Shown in pieces: positions 12,825-24,341 of a stretch of 64,000 nucleotides of DNA (its first letter is position 1; every line of letters begins with the position of its first letter). Made by a program: the position numbers and the translations under genes. The notes under the pieces were generated by a model. That model worked only from the letters and a program-made list of their open reading frames with translations, did not search any database and was not told the origin of the DNA. Source of the stretch: Camillea tinctor (lineage: Eukaryota > Ascomycota > Sordariomycetes > Xylariales > Xylariaceae); NCBI GenBank assembly GCA_022578605.1, contig MU394102.1, forward strand, positions 124,001 to 188,000, in the 5' to 3' direction.

Positions 12825-13943
12825 CTTCTCTCGACGGGATGTAGATGATACTGTCTTAACCGCAACATAGCTGAAGCGCACAGTCGAGTACAGGAGGCGC
12901 AGTCTAAGTTCTGTCGCCGGGTGAGCTTCGGGCTCTTTTTGTGATTACGAGTGATCATTTCTTTCCGATCCTCACTAAACTACTCTGAGATTGGTTCAAT
13001 ATCCTTGTCGGTGTGAAGAGGAAAGTTCCAGCGACACGGTAGCGAAATGAGCTGATCCCTTATTTGAACCGGCTCACGAGAGGTATAATGCTATAGAGAG
13101 ATTAAGAAGAAGAAAAAAGACCCGTGTGTTAGTGCAGCTTGGGAGAGGATCTTAGGTAACCTATGCATCTATAGGAAGGTGATAAATATAGATCGCGAAG
13201 GATTGGTATCCCAGCCTTACACAGTCGGATGAGTCCACTTCTTGCTATAAACGCACAACATGTCTATAACTTACTTTTTCTCTTTACCATTCCGGGATGA
13301 GCGAACTGGCAAGGCCTTATTATACATCGACCTAATCTAGGTACATGGCGTGGATAGGTTTTCACCGACGATAACACCAACATCCAATGTGGCACGCTGC
13401 AGGCTCGACTTCAGCCCTCCTTGGCTGACAGTGTTCCATCAGACTAGTCTGGGAATGGCAATCCCAAACGTCGAATGGATTCATGTTCCCACTCAGCCAT
13501 GTGCGTGTATGGATCTGACTGAGTGAACGGGTCGGATCGGGCATGGGGTATGGGGCAAGACGCACGTGTTGGTGATCGCCGACTTGTTCCCTCAGTAAAA
13601 AATAGGGTGGTATTGGGGGTTTCGTTGTGAGTGCAGACTGCCTATAGCCGTTGATGTGCCAATATTCTGACCGAGCAAGGCTCACTGGAGACCCAACAAC
13701 ATACGTGCATGTGGCCACGCATGGTATGGTCTCGCATCCCACGTTTGTCTTTCTTGACTTGCATCCCAGGGCTTACACGTTCCCTCGCAGCGAACTCCTT
13801 TCGTTACCTATTGCCAATAAAAATAGAATGGAGTCCAAGAAACGAACGGCCTCCATTTTATGGCATTTGCCTCTATCTCTATCACTGTTATTCTTATGAT
13901 TCTTTCTAAAATAGACTGGTAGACCGGTTCCCTCTGATGGATA
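12825..13943. promoter_or_regulatory. Divergent intergenic region, esterase / rhodopsin-domain gene
   Basis: About 1.1 kb separating two divergent genes and expected to carry both promoters. The open frames here (minus 13742-13362 and short plus-strand ones) show no family motif. Pyrimidine-rich sequence precedes the rhodopsin-domain start near 13860-13905. Confidence 0.45.
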
Positions 13944-15337
13944 ATGGCTTCGAGTGCGTATAGTTCAGAGTACCTAGCCGAATCAAGGACGGTAGTGCTC
14001 AACGCTCTTTATTCCGTTCCCATTCCTCTCGAGATTCTCAGCACAGTGTTCAGGCTATGGGTACAGAAACGGCATACCACAGGCGGCCGGTTTCGTTTCG
14101 ACGATTATCTGATAATATGGGCTACGGTATGTTTGGACGAACCCACCAAACTCACGGTCCTCTTTGCTGTTCACTCGACATTCTTCGTAAATAGTATGGT
14201 TGCCATAACTAACTCTGGTGGCTTAGATATCAGCAATTGCAGTATGTGTTGTTGGTTTGATATTTGGTTAGTATACATACACGGCCCAACTTACATGACC
14301 CGTGTAAGCCCAACAGACTATTCCCCCTAACCAAATCTTCACAGGGGCCCCCAATGGACTCGGTCGCCACAGGCAAGCTGTCTCGGATGAAGACTTTGCA
14401 GAGTTTCTAATGGCAAGCTACTGTACACAAGATATCTGGAGACCAAACCACATTTTCTAACTACTAACAGGGAGACTATATTTTCAGTCATTTCTATAAC
14501 GTCGCGATCGTCAGCACCAAACTCTCCGTCCTCGCGTTGTACTACCGTGTCTTCGTCACTCGCATCTTCCGGCGAGTAGTCTTAGCTACCGCCGTATTTG
14601 TCGTCTTATGGCTTGTTACTATGGAGCTCCTTATGGGCTTCGGCTGCCGACCGGTGCAGACGTGGTGGGGTGCGACTGAAGGGACCTGTATCGACAAGAT
14701 CGCATTCACGTACTTCACCAACATCACCAACCTCGTTACTGATCTTTGGATCTTTGCCATGCCGATTCCCGTTATACTCAGGCTGAAGGTTCAACTAGAT
14801 AAGAGGTTATGTCTCTGTTTCCTCTTTTCTATCGGACTAGGAACGTGTGCTATCAGTGCTGCCCGGTTGTCTTTCGTGTTTTCGGTGGCATCTGATGATA
14901 TTACCTGTAAGGCCTCAGAGCTCAAGTATCTTTCTTCTATCCCTATCGGGCTAGTCAACTAACTATACACAGGGTGGGAGGTCCCGCTGGGAATATTGTC
15001 CGCCTGGGAGCCTTGCGGTGGCATTCTATGTGCGAACCTTCCGATAGTATATAAGTATTTGGTCGACAAATTTCAAGATATCGGCACTGCCACCGGAGTA
15101 TTTCCACAGCCTAGGAATTCGGGCATCAGGAGTTCGCACGCATATGCCAAAGATAATGGCTACCCTCATTGGATACCACTGAATGAAAGTGGTGGCCTTT
15201 CCAGCGATATCCAGCACCAGGTGACGGGCTCAAGAGCAGACGACTGCCCACCCCGAGTAATTATGGTAGAGAGGTCGTTTACCCAAGATGTTTATCACTC
15301 TAGGGATGAAAAAACTAATCAATCTAATACCCCATAA
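13944..15337 (+). CDS. Seven-helix fungal rhodopsin-domain membrane protein
   Basis: An integral plasma-membrane-type protein of the large fungal rhodopsin-domain family (PF20684-like); ligand and function are unknown. Five exons, 13944-14126, 14227-14266, 14345-14412, 14471-14906 and 14973-15337, join in frame to 363 residues. Hallmarks in order: FRFDDYLIIWAT followed by a helix, then NGLGRHR, KLSVLALYYRVF, a helix LATAVFVVLWLV, CRPVQTWW, TNLVTDLWIFAMPIPVILRL, a helix with GTCAISAARL, and finally EVPLGILSAWEPCGGILCANLP. These are the conserved loops and helices of the family. The hydrophilic C-terminal tail (about 95 residues) should be cytoplasmic. The intron after exon 3 seems to be GC-AG (ATG then GCAAGC), with a clear CTAAC branch site. 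The gene shares its upstream region with the secreted esterase. Confidence 0.9.
14413..14470 (+). other. Probable GC-AG intron in the rhodopsin-domain gene
   Basis: A 58-bp intron with donor GCAAGC, branch-like CTAACTACTAAC and acceptor CAG. Joining gives LMGDYIFSHFYN in frame. The GT donor slightly downstream leads to a stop after splicing. Confidence 0.75.
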
Positions 15338-18039
15338 GAAGGGAGAGAGAGAAAAAAAAATAGACGGCCAAATTAACTACTAGGACAAAACCATAGAGCA
15401 TTCGGTATATAGATTTGTTACGAATTAGAAGGCGCTTTTCATGTGATTATGAGGAAGTTTGGAGCAATGATACCCAGCCATGTTACTGTTTATATACGGG
15501 AGTCTATCTAGGTACACAATCAGCAAGAATATACACCTAAGCTTCCTTGACTCATTATTATACGCCCGCTTAAGTGCATGGAAAATCTGGCCATAAAAGC
15601 TATTGAACACTTTAGGTAGTGGAATAATTATATGTGACCATCCTATTTTGGTCTCGAGAGCAAAACACTTCTTTAATGATGGAATTTCATGAAAGATTGG
15701 TCCCCCACCCTTGATTCGAGATTATCAATTCAGGGGTTACAACCTAACCTAGTGTAGTCTATCATATGATTATTTGGGAATTATTCGATATACCACTCTA
15801 TATACACCGTCCAATGCCTTTATAAGATTTGAGTATTAGGCTAGACAGCCCCTTTCTAAACAGTTATCAGCATTAGGGCTTGCTTAAGGTATTATCCCCA
15901 TTTCGACTCCTTTATTTCCGCTCTCCTAGACTTCCTTTATGGACAGCCTCGCGAGCTTAAACCTGAACCTATCTAAGTAAAAGTTCTCAATGATATAATG
16001 GCTTGACGTCTCATTAAAGGGCTGATGTGGTTGCATATCTGACACTGCGACGCTGGGCTTATGCGTTTATATTTCATCTTTATTATACGTACGTGCGGTG
16101 CAGGAGTAGCTAGCCAGCTCCTTTTTGTTCATGGGGCTTAAGCCGTGCGTAGCGATTCCCTGTTCATGACATGCTTCTTCCCTCGTGGCCTTGTTTTAAG
16201 ATCAGGCATTGTCTTTATATATGTGTATAGATATTTACACCTATCCTCCATATTGGCTTGAGACACTTGATGCTACTACCGCCTCATGACGTAGTTAATG
16301 GAACAGCAATCTTCTTATGATACTTCGTTAATTTTGCCACAGGGCTAGCGATTTATTGTTTGCTAGCCTTGTACCTGATAGCCAATCTGATGATCGTTGA
16401 CTACCTAACCAGCAAAGTTGTCAGCCCTTTGGGGAATCGGTCATGGGATAGGCTGGCTGGGTCTGAGCAAAGACAAAGTATCATAGGTCATCTAGGTATA
16501 GTATGCGCTTATCTAGCTTTCATGCCAAGTCCTGAAAGGGGAGCGGCAGTCAAATACCACCAGTCTGGTAGGAACCGTAGAGCATTGACTAGGTTAGCTT
16601 TAGCTTCGCCCCCGAAAAACAAGAACTGGCAAGAAAACGACGCTGGTCTATTTTTGCGAGCACTTTCATAACACCTAGAGAAGGTCCTTTTTTATTGGGT
16701 AGACTAACACTGGGGACCGGTGAATGGGCAAATGGCCCCAGCCATCGAGGGTGCCATCAGTGAATATCACACACCTTTGATTTGAACCCCTCCATTATGT
16801 CGTGTAGCCATTCAGCCTCATGGTCAACACTGTGACGAATGTGGTTATGCGTATATTGCCTAGGCTGTACAGCTAAGTACCGTGCCGTGCATTCCGTGGG
16901 GGGTTCTGGGCCATGTCGACGGACATATTACGGTATTGCTACTCGATAAATCGAGAAGTGTGAAACAAGGCACAATGTCTCTATGGCTACCTTGCTCTCA
17001 TTTTGAGTTACGAGGAGGAGGGGGGGGCATCACGCTCGGTTTAGGCCTACTTGCATGATCGAATTAGTTATTAATGGTCTTTCGAGTGTCACAATCGTCG
17101 TGACTACGACGGGGGATCGCGTCTCGTTGAGGTCCTGTACGTAAAGCATAAGTTGGGTCAAGGTAATCAGAAAAGTAGTATAAGTTGCTTGGATCTAGAT
17201 TAAATGTTGAGTGATCGTGAATATGATTGGTTCCCAAAATGGCAAGAGGGGGCGAAGTTATGCTGCAAAGTCGTTCAGGGGTCAATACAACGGGGCTTGT
17301 AACGGGACCGGTAGCCAACAAACGAGTGTACATGTACAAGTTCGTTGCTACCGGCATGACCAAGGGATAGCTCATCATGTAATAGAGCGATTAAGCGAAG
17401 AACAGGACATGCATACCCTTTCCCTGCAATAAACCCCAACCGTGAACTTCAAAGACGATCCAACTATACCGTGTCCCCTGGAGAGGGACCTCATTGTTGG
17501 ATTCACAAAACGAAGTTCGAACCAGTTGAGGCTAAAGACTGTTTACCAAGGTAAAATTTGAGCCAGTGTCAGCCGAATGCTTTATATTCATCCATACTTA
17601 GATTCTAATAAGGAGTTGGGTTAAGCAATTATCTACCACATCACCGTGGGTGGCTAGCCAAATAGGTTACGCAGAGTGGATACGCCTATTTGACGAGAAG
17701 AACGCTGTAAAATGGGCATTAAGGCACACATACATGACTTGGATGGTAGGAGAGCCTGTGCTACATTGAAATGCTGCGTTTGGAAATTGACGAAAAGAAA
17801 GGAAAAATCAGAATACCATTAAGTGATCATCTTCAAGAGAAACGACCTGCATGAAAACACACCAACAAACATTTTAACCCCTTCCTGGTCAACTGGCTGA
17901 AAAAAAAAAGAAAAAGAAAAGAAAATCCAAACACCTTTTCTGTTGGCTACCAAGCCCCCTTTTCCCCGGATGCGCCTAGCAATAATGAATAATCCCCAAC
18001 TGACTCGCTTGTTTTTTTTTCGATCTGGGCTCGCAATCA
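15338..18039. other. Convergent spacer of 2.7 kb, no gene
   Basis: No supportable coding region. The open frames at 16360-16671 and 17211-17432 lack motifs and good context. A compound inverted repeat lies at 17308-17354 (separate entry). The parts next to 15337 and 18040 are presumably 3' UTRs. The stretch is AT-leaning and could hold decayed sequence I cannot identify. Confidence 0.45.
17308..17354. repeat. Compound inverted repeat with inner palindrome
   Basis: Outer arms CCGGTAGC (17308-17315) and GCTACCGG (17347-17354) pair perfectly. AACGA and TCGTT pair next to them after a five-base bulge. The loop is the self-complementary 12-mer TGTACATGTACA. It could fold as a hairpin or cruciform. 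Confidence 0.6.
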
Positions 18040-20955
18040 TTATGCCCTTCGCTTCTTGATTTTATCTGATGGTAAACAATACATAGGATCTTCGTAATTC
18101 TCATCAGCTTGTAGAAACTGGTATGAAAGGTCCATCACCGGGATATAGGACGAGTCCCCAAAGGGCATATCGGATACCGAGAGCTGGGACTCGCCAGTGG
18201 AAAATAGTCCCAGATCCCCCGTCGTGCCGAACCGTCTTGGCTCTTCTTTCTTAAGACATATCCAAAATCCCTCGCTTTCATCCTGTTTCACAGTTCGGTC
18301 GTGAGCCTGAGCAGCAATCGAGGCGGTGTCAAACAATGTACTTGGTGTGGGATACGCTTGTGCTGGTGACGATTGTGGCTGTGGCGTGCTGCTGTGATAT
18401 CGCCAAGAGTCTGCATATGGCTGGGGTTGTGTTCCTTGTGATCCTGTAGCTTGACTTGACGGCCGCTTCGATTTCAACGATGATAAAGATTGCGAATGAT
18501 TGATGGCGGTGAATGAGCCCGGCGGGGCAGAAGTAGACTTCGGGTTCGCTGCCGTGTTATTTTGGCTGTCCGCATCACCCGGGTTTGCCGGGTCCAGAGT
18601 GGTAGCTCGTGACCGTTCCGAAATATCAACGTGATCATGCTCCTCCGGTTGCAGAACCCCAAAATCTTTGAGCTGTTTCACCAGGGGTCGGTATTCTTCA
18701 AGTCCACCACCTGTGCCGCCCTCCCGGACCCGTAGAGTCGTTTTATTCGTACGTTGATTTAGCTCAGCAAATTTATAATAATCCTGCTTAATCGTCTCGA
18801 AATACTTATCCATCTGCCGGAGTAGGCCGACGTAGGTAGATGCCATTTTCAACCAAGTCGACATTTTATGTAGTGATTGAAACGTCAAAGCCGTCGGCCC
18901 ATGCTTGAAGGGATCTTGGTTAAGATCGTCTTGCTGCATGTCCTCATAATCAAAGCTTAGCATGTGCCTTTCTGTGTCCATTTGGGGAAAGTGAAAGCCG
19001 TAAAGCCCTACGAAGGCAGCAGTCCATATCGCAAAGAGGACTATAGTTGATTGCGGTAACTTATCCTTTCTCTGGCAGATCTCAATCAAGTCCACAATTC
19101 CTCTTGCAGCCTTGAACAGTTGTATTGCACTATCTCTCCACCATCCGCTGGGTGGCTCGTACTCTTCTTTAGGGAATACGGGGCTATCCAGAGGCCCCTC
19201 AGGCCCTTTGCAACGAATTGGCACAAACGGCACATATTCTCGGTGCAACATGATCAAACAGACGCACCTGAGCATGTGCAGCAGTACGTATACGCTCGAG
19301 GCTTGGTGGTTCTCATGCTTGAAATAGTTCGATCTCGAAAAGGTGAAAGTCTCTGGAAGATTAGCATCGAACTCTTCAAGCGCCTCGTTTAGGCGATAGA
19401 ACGTGGTGCGCTCATCCCAAGGAGGGAATGTTTCAGTAAGACGGCCTCCACGAGAGCTGAACTTGGATATGTCGCCCCAAATATCAACCAGTTGAATAAA
19501 TCGACTGAGAACACTGTCATCAGTTCCTTGCCGTCTCCTGTCCATGAGGAAGCCTGTTTGTACCTCCATTGCTAGGTCGAACTTGTCTTCAGAGCACGGC
19601 AGCTGAATTTGAAGATCCTGGCGCTGTATGATCGACACCCGGTGCTTGCCACAGGCAAGCATACGATCTAGAATAAAACAGCTGAACATGATACGTCTTT
19701 GCACCTCCTTGTCTAGTGCCAACTGGGATTGATAGTTAGAATTTCGTGACTGGAGACTAGAGGCTCCGGTTCTCGTTTCGCTTGCGTCTTGTGCGTCTCC
19801 AAACCCAAGCGCAAGGAATTGGGCCATTCTAATGGCAGCGCCAACGTACATCCAGGCTGTTATTCCCCCGGTCTTTGGTTGTGTTTGGCCCCACTCGTAC
19901 AGTCCTAGCATGAGTAAAGCAGAAACTCGGTGTGTAGAAGCAACGCCCATCGCGGTTCTTAGGGGACCGAGGGCCATAGCCAAGATGTCGGCATAATATT
20001 CTGAAGCGGCAGCAGGATCAAGCTGTGTCTGAACTGGACGAGTCCTAGCATTGCCGGGCTGGTTGTTGCATATATGGGCGAGATATTTGACTAGATCAGG
20101 ATGGAAGCGTGCAGTGAGAGTTAACACGCCGAGCAACACTAGATTGAAGTCTGGATCGTTTTCCTCGGGCTGCGAACTCCTGAACCTGCGGCCCAATCTT
20201 TCTTTCACGGTTGGAAGATGTAGGAAAGGGAGTTCGGGAGCGAAATGTAGTTTATATAGATCAAGTATTTGCTCCCACAAGTCCTCGGTCAGAAATGGGG
20301 CAGCAAGCACCTCCTCGGCATACATAGAAGCTCTTTGGTTATCAACTTTAGAGATGTCGTCAATTTTCTTGAGCTTCTTCCTGTCGGACCCTCCATCCCG
20401 CTCCTGTTTGACTCCCGAAGGAGGTTCGGATCTTTTCGGGGGAGGCGGGTCAGGCACTTTGAAGACACAATCTTTTCCCGTTTTGATGCAGCTATCGCAG
20501 GGGCTGGTTCCGTTGTGGTTTTCGCATTTTATCTTTGACTTCCTACATCGCGTGCATGCGATACTCGAACGCATCGGAGGACGCATTTTTGGAGGCTTTT
20601 TGCCGTCCAAACCGCTAATCGAGACAAGCTTCACCTCCTCATCCCCGGGGGCCCGAGGCGCGCTGCCTCCTGGCCCCTCCGAGCGCGACGACTCCGTAGT
20701 CGACCGTTGTCTATCCGGTGGTGCAGCTGCAGGCGGAGAAGGAGGTTTTAGCTGACCATCGGACGGAGAAAGCGTGTCTTCGAACTTCCTCTTTGGCGTG
20801 CCCTGGTAGGGTGCCGAGCTCGAGCTCTCATCGATGGTTGATGGGTCGGGAGGGGAGAGAATCGAGTGGATTCGAATTGGGGTGGAAATTGTGACGGTCG
20901 GGTCTGGACAGACCCGGGATGCTTGGTGATGGTTTAGCGGCCTAGTAGGCTCTAG
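18040..20955 (-). CDS. Zn2Cys6 fungal-specific transcription factor
   Basis: A nuclear DNA-binding regulator; the target pathway is unknown. The binuclear zinc cluster reads C-X2-C-X6-C-X8-C-X2-C-X6-C (CTRCRKSKIKC, then CDSCIKTGKDC), just after the first in-frame ATG at 20586 (MRPPMRSS). A long helical fungal_trans-type middle region follows, with the LLMLGLYEWGQ, AWMYVGAAIRMAQ and RRIMFSCFILDRML hallmarks, then a Ser/Gln/Pro-rich tail. From ATG 20586 the protein has 848 residues. The same frame stays open upstream to a TAG at 20958-20956, and the extra roughly 120 codons look coding (RIHSILSPPDPSTIDE, APYQGTPKRKFED) but contain no ATG. I therefore show the whole open frame. Its upper limit is the stop, not a proven start. 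The true N-terminus may come from an upstream exon or non-AUG initiation. No intron is needed downstream. Confidence 0.85.
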   Translation of the reverse strand, partial: LEPTRPLNHHQASRVCPDPTVTISTPIRIHSILSPPDPSTIDESSSSAPYQGTPKRKFEDTLSPSDGQLKPPSPPAAAPPDRQRSTTESSRSEGPGGSAPRAPGDEEVKLVSISGLDGKKPPKMRPPMRSSIACTRCRKSKIKCENHNGTSPCDSCIKTGKDCVFKVPDPPPPKRSEPPSGVKQERDGGSDRKKLKKIDDISKVDNQRASMYAEEVLAAPFLTEDLWEQILDLYKLHFAPELPFLHLPTVKERLGRRFRSSQPEENDPDFNLVLLGVLTLTARFHPDLVKYLAHICNNQPGNARTRPVQTQLDPAAASEYYADILAMALGPLRTAMGVASTHRVSALLMLGLYEWGQTQPKTGGITAWMYVGAAIRMAQFLALGFGDAQDASETRTGASSLQSRNSNYQSQLALDKEVQRRIMFSCFILDRMLACGKHRVSIIQRQDLQIQLPCSEDKFDLAMEVQTGFLMDRRRQGTDDSVLSRFIQLVDIWGDISKFSSRGGRLTETFPPWDERTTFYRLNEALEEFDANLPETFTFSRSNYFKHENHQASSVYVLLHMLRCVCLIMLHREYVPFVPIRCKGPEGPLDSPVFPKEEYEPPSGWWRDSAIQLFKAARGIVDLIEICQRKDKLPQSTIVLFAIWTAAFVGLYGFHFPQMDTERHMLSFDYEDMQQDDLNQDPFKHGPTALTFQSLHKMSTWLKMASTYVGLLRQMDKYFETIKQDYYKFAELNQRTNKTTLRVREGGTGGGLEEYRPLVKQLKDFGVLQPEEHDHVDISERSRATTLDPANPGDADSQNNTAANPKSTSAPPGSFTAINHSQSLSSLKSKRPSSQATGSQGTQPQPYADSWRYHSSTPQPQSSPAQAYPTPSTLFDTASIAAQAHDRTVKQDESEGFWICLKKEEPRRFGTTGDLGLFSTGESQLSVSDMPFGDSSYIPVMDLSYQFLQADENYEDPMYCLPSDKIKKRRA

Positions 20956-22341
20956 CTAGTACGGACCCCCGGGAGGACAAGGCTGCGTCGCCAAACAAAT
21001 ACTCGATGAGGGGGGGCGGGAGAGCAAGCCAAGGGAGGCTAAGTCAGGAGAAGTGGTGAGATGATTGCGATTGTGTCCCCTAGAGTGCCGATATTTGAGT
21101 AACCGTCCGGGTTGTGCGATATATCCTGGGTGGCAGCTTGGGACGTCCCTTACTTCGTCTGCACTAAGCTCGTAGAGGACGGGTTCCCAATGAGGTGCTA
21201 CAGCATACAAGAACTGTGACTATCCGTCAGGGTGAGAATCGTACAGGTGGTCGGGTTAGACGGTAGGTCGATTGGGTGAGTTCTACCCAGGTGGGCTCGA
21301 ATTGGGCGAGATGTGCAGAGTAAAAGTGTCTGTGGAATAAGGGTAAAGTTACGAGCGCGAGGGCGGGTTGACGATGTTCTTGTAGAGCGAATTGGCAACA
21401 TAGGGGTGATGTATGAGTCGGCTACGGCTAAGCCAGGCAGATGATTGGAGTTCACCCAGGAGGAACGGTTCAAATGCCTAGACATAAGACATGGTTGCTT
21501 TTTTAGTCCCCCAAATCTTGAATGGGGGGGGGAAACAAGACGAGAAAATAGTGAGAGAGACTCCCTGTTGGTGGGTGGCAGCCAACAAAGCCAGGACCGC
21601 CGGGTTAGCAAGGGTCAGAGGGTACCCCAGACGCGGACGGATCGGATAGGTAGAGTAGTAGAGATAGCTAAGCCCAGCCAGCCGAACTAATAAAGAGGAT
21701 CAAGCCTATATCAATACCCAATGGCGAGCCAGCCTCCCTGGCCAACATGCCTCGGGAGGGCGCCATTCAAGCGCACAGGCCCCGGACTGCAGCCTCCGAC
21801 AGGTCCATCCATTGGCAGGCCGAGTCGGGAGGGGTTTCCCTTGATCCAGTGCGGCCCAGGCTGCTTGACATCCGTATGGTTGACAGGGCTGGGCTAGCAA
21901 GGAGATGGATGGCCAAAGTAGTTACACTACCTGTGGTGGTAGGGCGATTGCGCAGATCGAAGGTAGAAAATGGGGATCGTCGATAGATCTGTACTATAGT
22001 CCGCTGAAGGTAATCGAGTGACCGGCTGCCACTTAATGTAAAGGCAGGTCCCGCGACAAGACTCGGGGAAGCATCATGTACTTGTTATTACCTATCAACC
22101 GGCCCCCCCCCTTTCTCTCCCACCCCCATCTCCCCCAAAGCCGACCGATTTATAGTAATTTTATGCGTTCACCGATTGGACCAAGTATGATGTCGGCGTG
22201 AAGAGGAAACCCAACAGTATGTAACCATAGTAACTTGTATAGCGGTACTTTGTTGTTGTGGTGAGTGTTACTACTTCTTACCACTTCCTCCGGGGAAAAG
22301 AAGAAAGTGATTTCCATAGGAGCTTAGAAGGGGCTAAGAAA

Positions 22342-22395
22342 TAGGCTTGGATTTAGACTTAGGCTTAGACTTAGGGCTTTAGACTTAGACTCAGA
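22342..22395 (+). repeat. Degenerate TTAGGN-like hexamer tract
   Basis: About eight imperfect hexamers of TTAGAC, TTAGGC and TTAGGG type follow one another. The unit resembles the fungal telomere repeat TTAGGG but is degenerate and short. Confidence 0.6.
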
Positions 22396-22700
22396 GTTAC
22401 ACATAAAACAAGACTTGGCACTTGGATGCCACCTGGACTTCTTTCCTTTGTTGCGCTCAACCGACGGATGCAGTTACCAAGAAGAATACCTACCAGAACC
22501 AGATGCCCAATAAACCATAAAATGATAACTGAGCAGTCGTTCTGCTTCTTCTTCAAGTCGGTCAGGTAGCGCCGACGAATCTCCGTAATCAACCAAGGAC
22601 CCGTATGCAGTTGGACTATTTTTCCTGCTGGGTCTCACGTACGATTATGGGGTGAAGGGTTACCGAACTCGTCGAGATGTATCCAGTAAAATGTATGAAT

Positions 22701-22759
22701 TAGGTAGGTAGGTTACGTTGGGTAACTAACTAACTAACTAACTTACTAACCTACCTGCC
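22701..22759. repeat. TAAC microsatellite within an inverted repeat
   Basis: AGGTAGGTTA (22706-22715) pairs with TAACCTACCT (22747-22756), and the loop contains about five TAAC units. Confidence 0.65.
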
Positions 22760-23525
22760 CGTGTAAGGTATGAATGTGCTTTTGATCAAGTGTATTTAAC
22801 AATGGAGACGAGTTGGTTTCCAAGCAGAAACAATAGTCACTCAAGCCTTATACGCAGTTACCTCCTGGGCTATTCATGATAGGTCGGAGATGATATCTCA
22901 ATACCGATAGGTATTTATTAATGGACGTACCTACAGGCGCTAGAAAGTTAAGGTTCCAAGGGTTAGTAGTAAAATATCCAGAGCTGCTAAGTTTAGTGCA
23001 AAAAGTCTAAACATAATTCCCGTTGCCGTTAAAAGAATATCATGTCGTGAGACTAATAAATCGGGGCCGAAGCGCCGGTGAAGGGAGCCCCCTTGTTCGA
23101 GCCGATGCAGGCTACCCCTCCAGTCCAGAGCCCCTCCTGACCTAATCTGTAGATGGTGGTGGTGGTGCCCAGTGGTGGTGGTGTACAATTATAGGCAACC
23201 TGTTTCGTGAATCACATAGGTTACAACTTTTCCGCCTTTCCCCCAGAAGTTAACAAGAATGCAAGACATACCTATGTGGCTATCTACCAATATGTATAAG
23301 TGGCGATGTAAGAGGCAGCTAATATTCACCAAAAGCAGTGCTGACAACATAGCAGGTGAGTACAATATACATCGGTACCTGGGCAGTAAGACTTGCTTAT
23401 ACAATTGAAATAAAGTCCATGTATAGCCGTATCGAAGTATAGGAAAAGAGTATGGGAATGATGAATCGGAAACCCCAATGGCCATTTGAACGGGACGTAG
23501 ATATTAGAAAGTAGGTACAAGTACA

Positions 23526-23574
23526 CTAATCTAGGCACTGTCCAACAGGCGCACTGTCTATTAACCTAGATTAG
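23526..23574. repeat. Perfect 10-bp inverted repeat
   Basis: CTAATCTAGG (23526-23535) and CCTAGATTAG (23565-23574) are exact complements. The 29-base loop carries GCACTGTC-like sequence twice. Confidence 0.6.
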
Positions 23575-24341
23575 CACACTACATACATATATTATGTATG
23601 CACATACCTACATTACCTACATGTACGATGTAGGCTCGCTTAGCGTGGTGTAGGTAGGTAAGTAGGATGATAGGTCATAGGTTATTATGTAGGTATGTGT
23701 GTAGTACCTGGCTGGAAAGAACCTCACATCATGTATATTTGCACCGATTTATTGCCTTGTACTACAATTACGCATGGACATGTACCTGAACGGGCTTATC
23801 CAAGGGTATCCAATCTTTTGAGTGTTCGTGTACCAGAACTTACCTAATCCAGATCACCCACGCGGGATTCCCACTAATGACTTAGTAAAAAGTTTGTTTT
23901 ATAGTTTGAGGAAGAAGGTTGGCAGGTTTGGCTAATTCTAGTGTGTGGCGATCACTTTCTGGCACACCAATGACGTTGGTGTGAGGCCTCTCGCATCTCT
24001 CGCACCTCTCGCACCTTCTAGCCTAGAATAACAACGGCGCTTAAAGACAGGCGCTTCCATGGGATAATACGTATCTGTACTACCTTGGATTAACAAACCA
24101 ACAAACCAACAAACCTACCTACCTAATTATTCTTTGTCTTTTTGTACCGAGCTCTCTTTTCTATCCTACGTCGTCTTCCCTTTTTCTCCCCCCCCTCCTG
24201 AATTACCTGCCTATCTAACCTAGGTAGTAATATACTATCGCTGCGCGATCAGCAGTAAACCAAAGCCCCGGGACCTTCTCAACCATTTACCATACCTAGG
24301 TGAACTTGTCCGAGTTATCTAACACGCTTTACCCCTCCAAC

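Noticed and set aside
13362..13742. 126-codon minus-strand frame in the esterase / rhodopsin spacer
   Set aside because: No recognisable motif, no splice partners, and it lies in a divergent promoter region.
16360..16671. 103-codon plus-strand frame with a hydrophobic start
   Set aside because: Considered as a small membrane protein, but context and composition are those of surrounding AT-leaning spacer.
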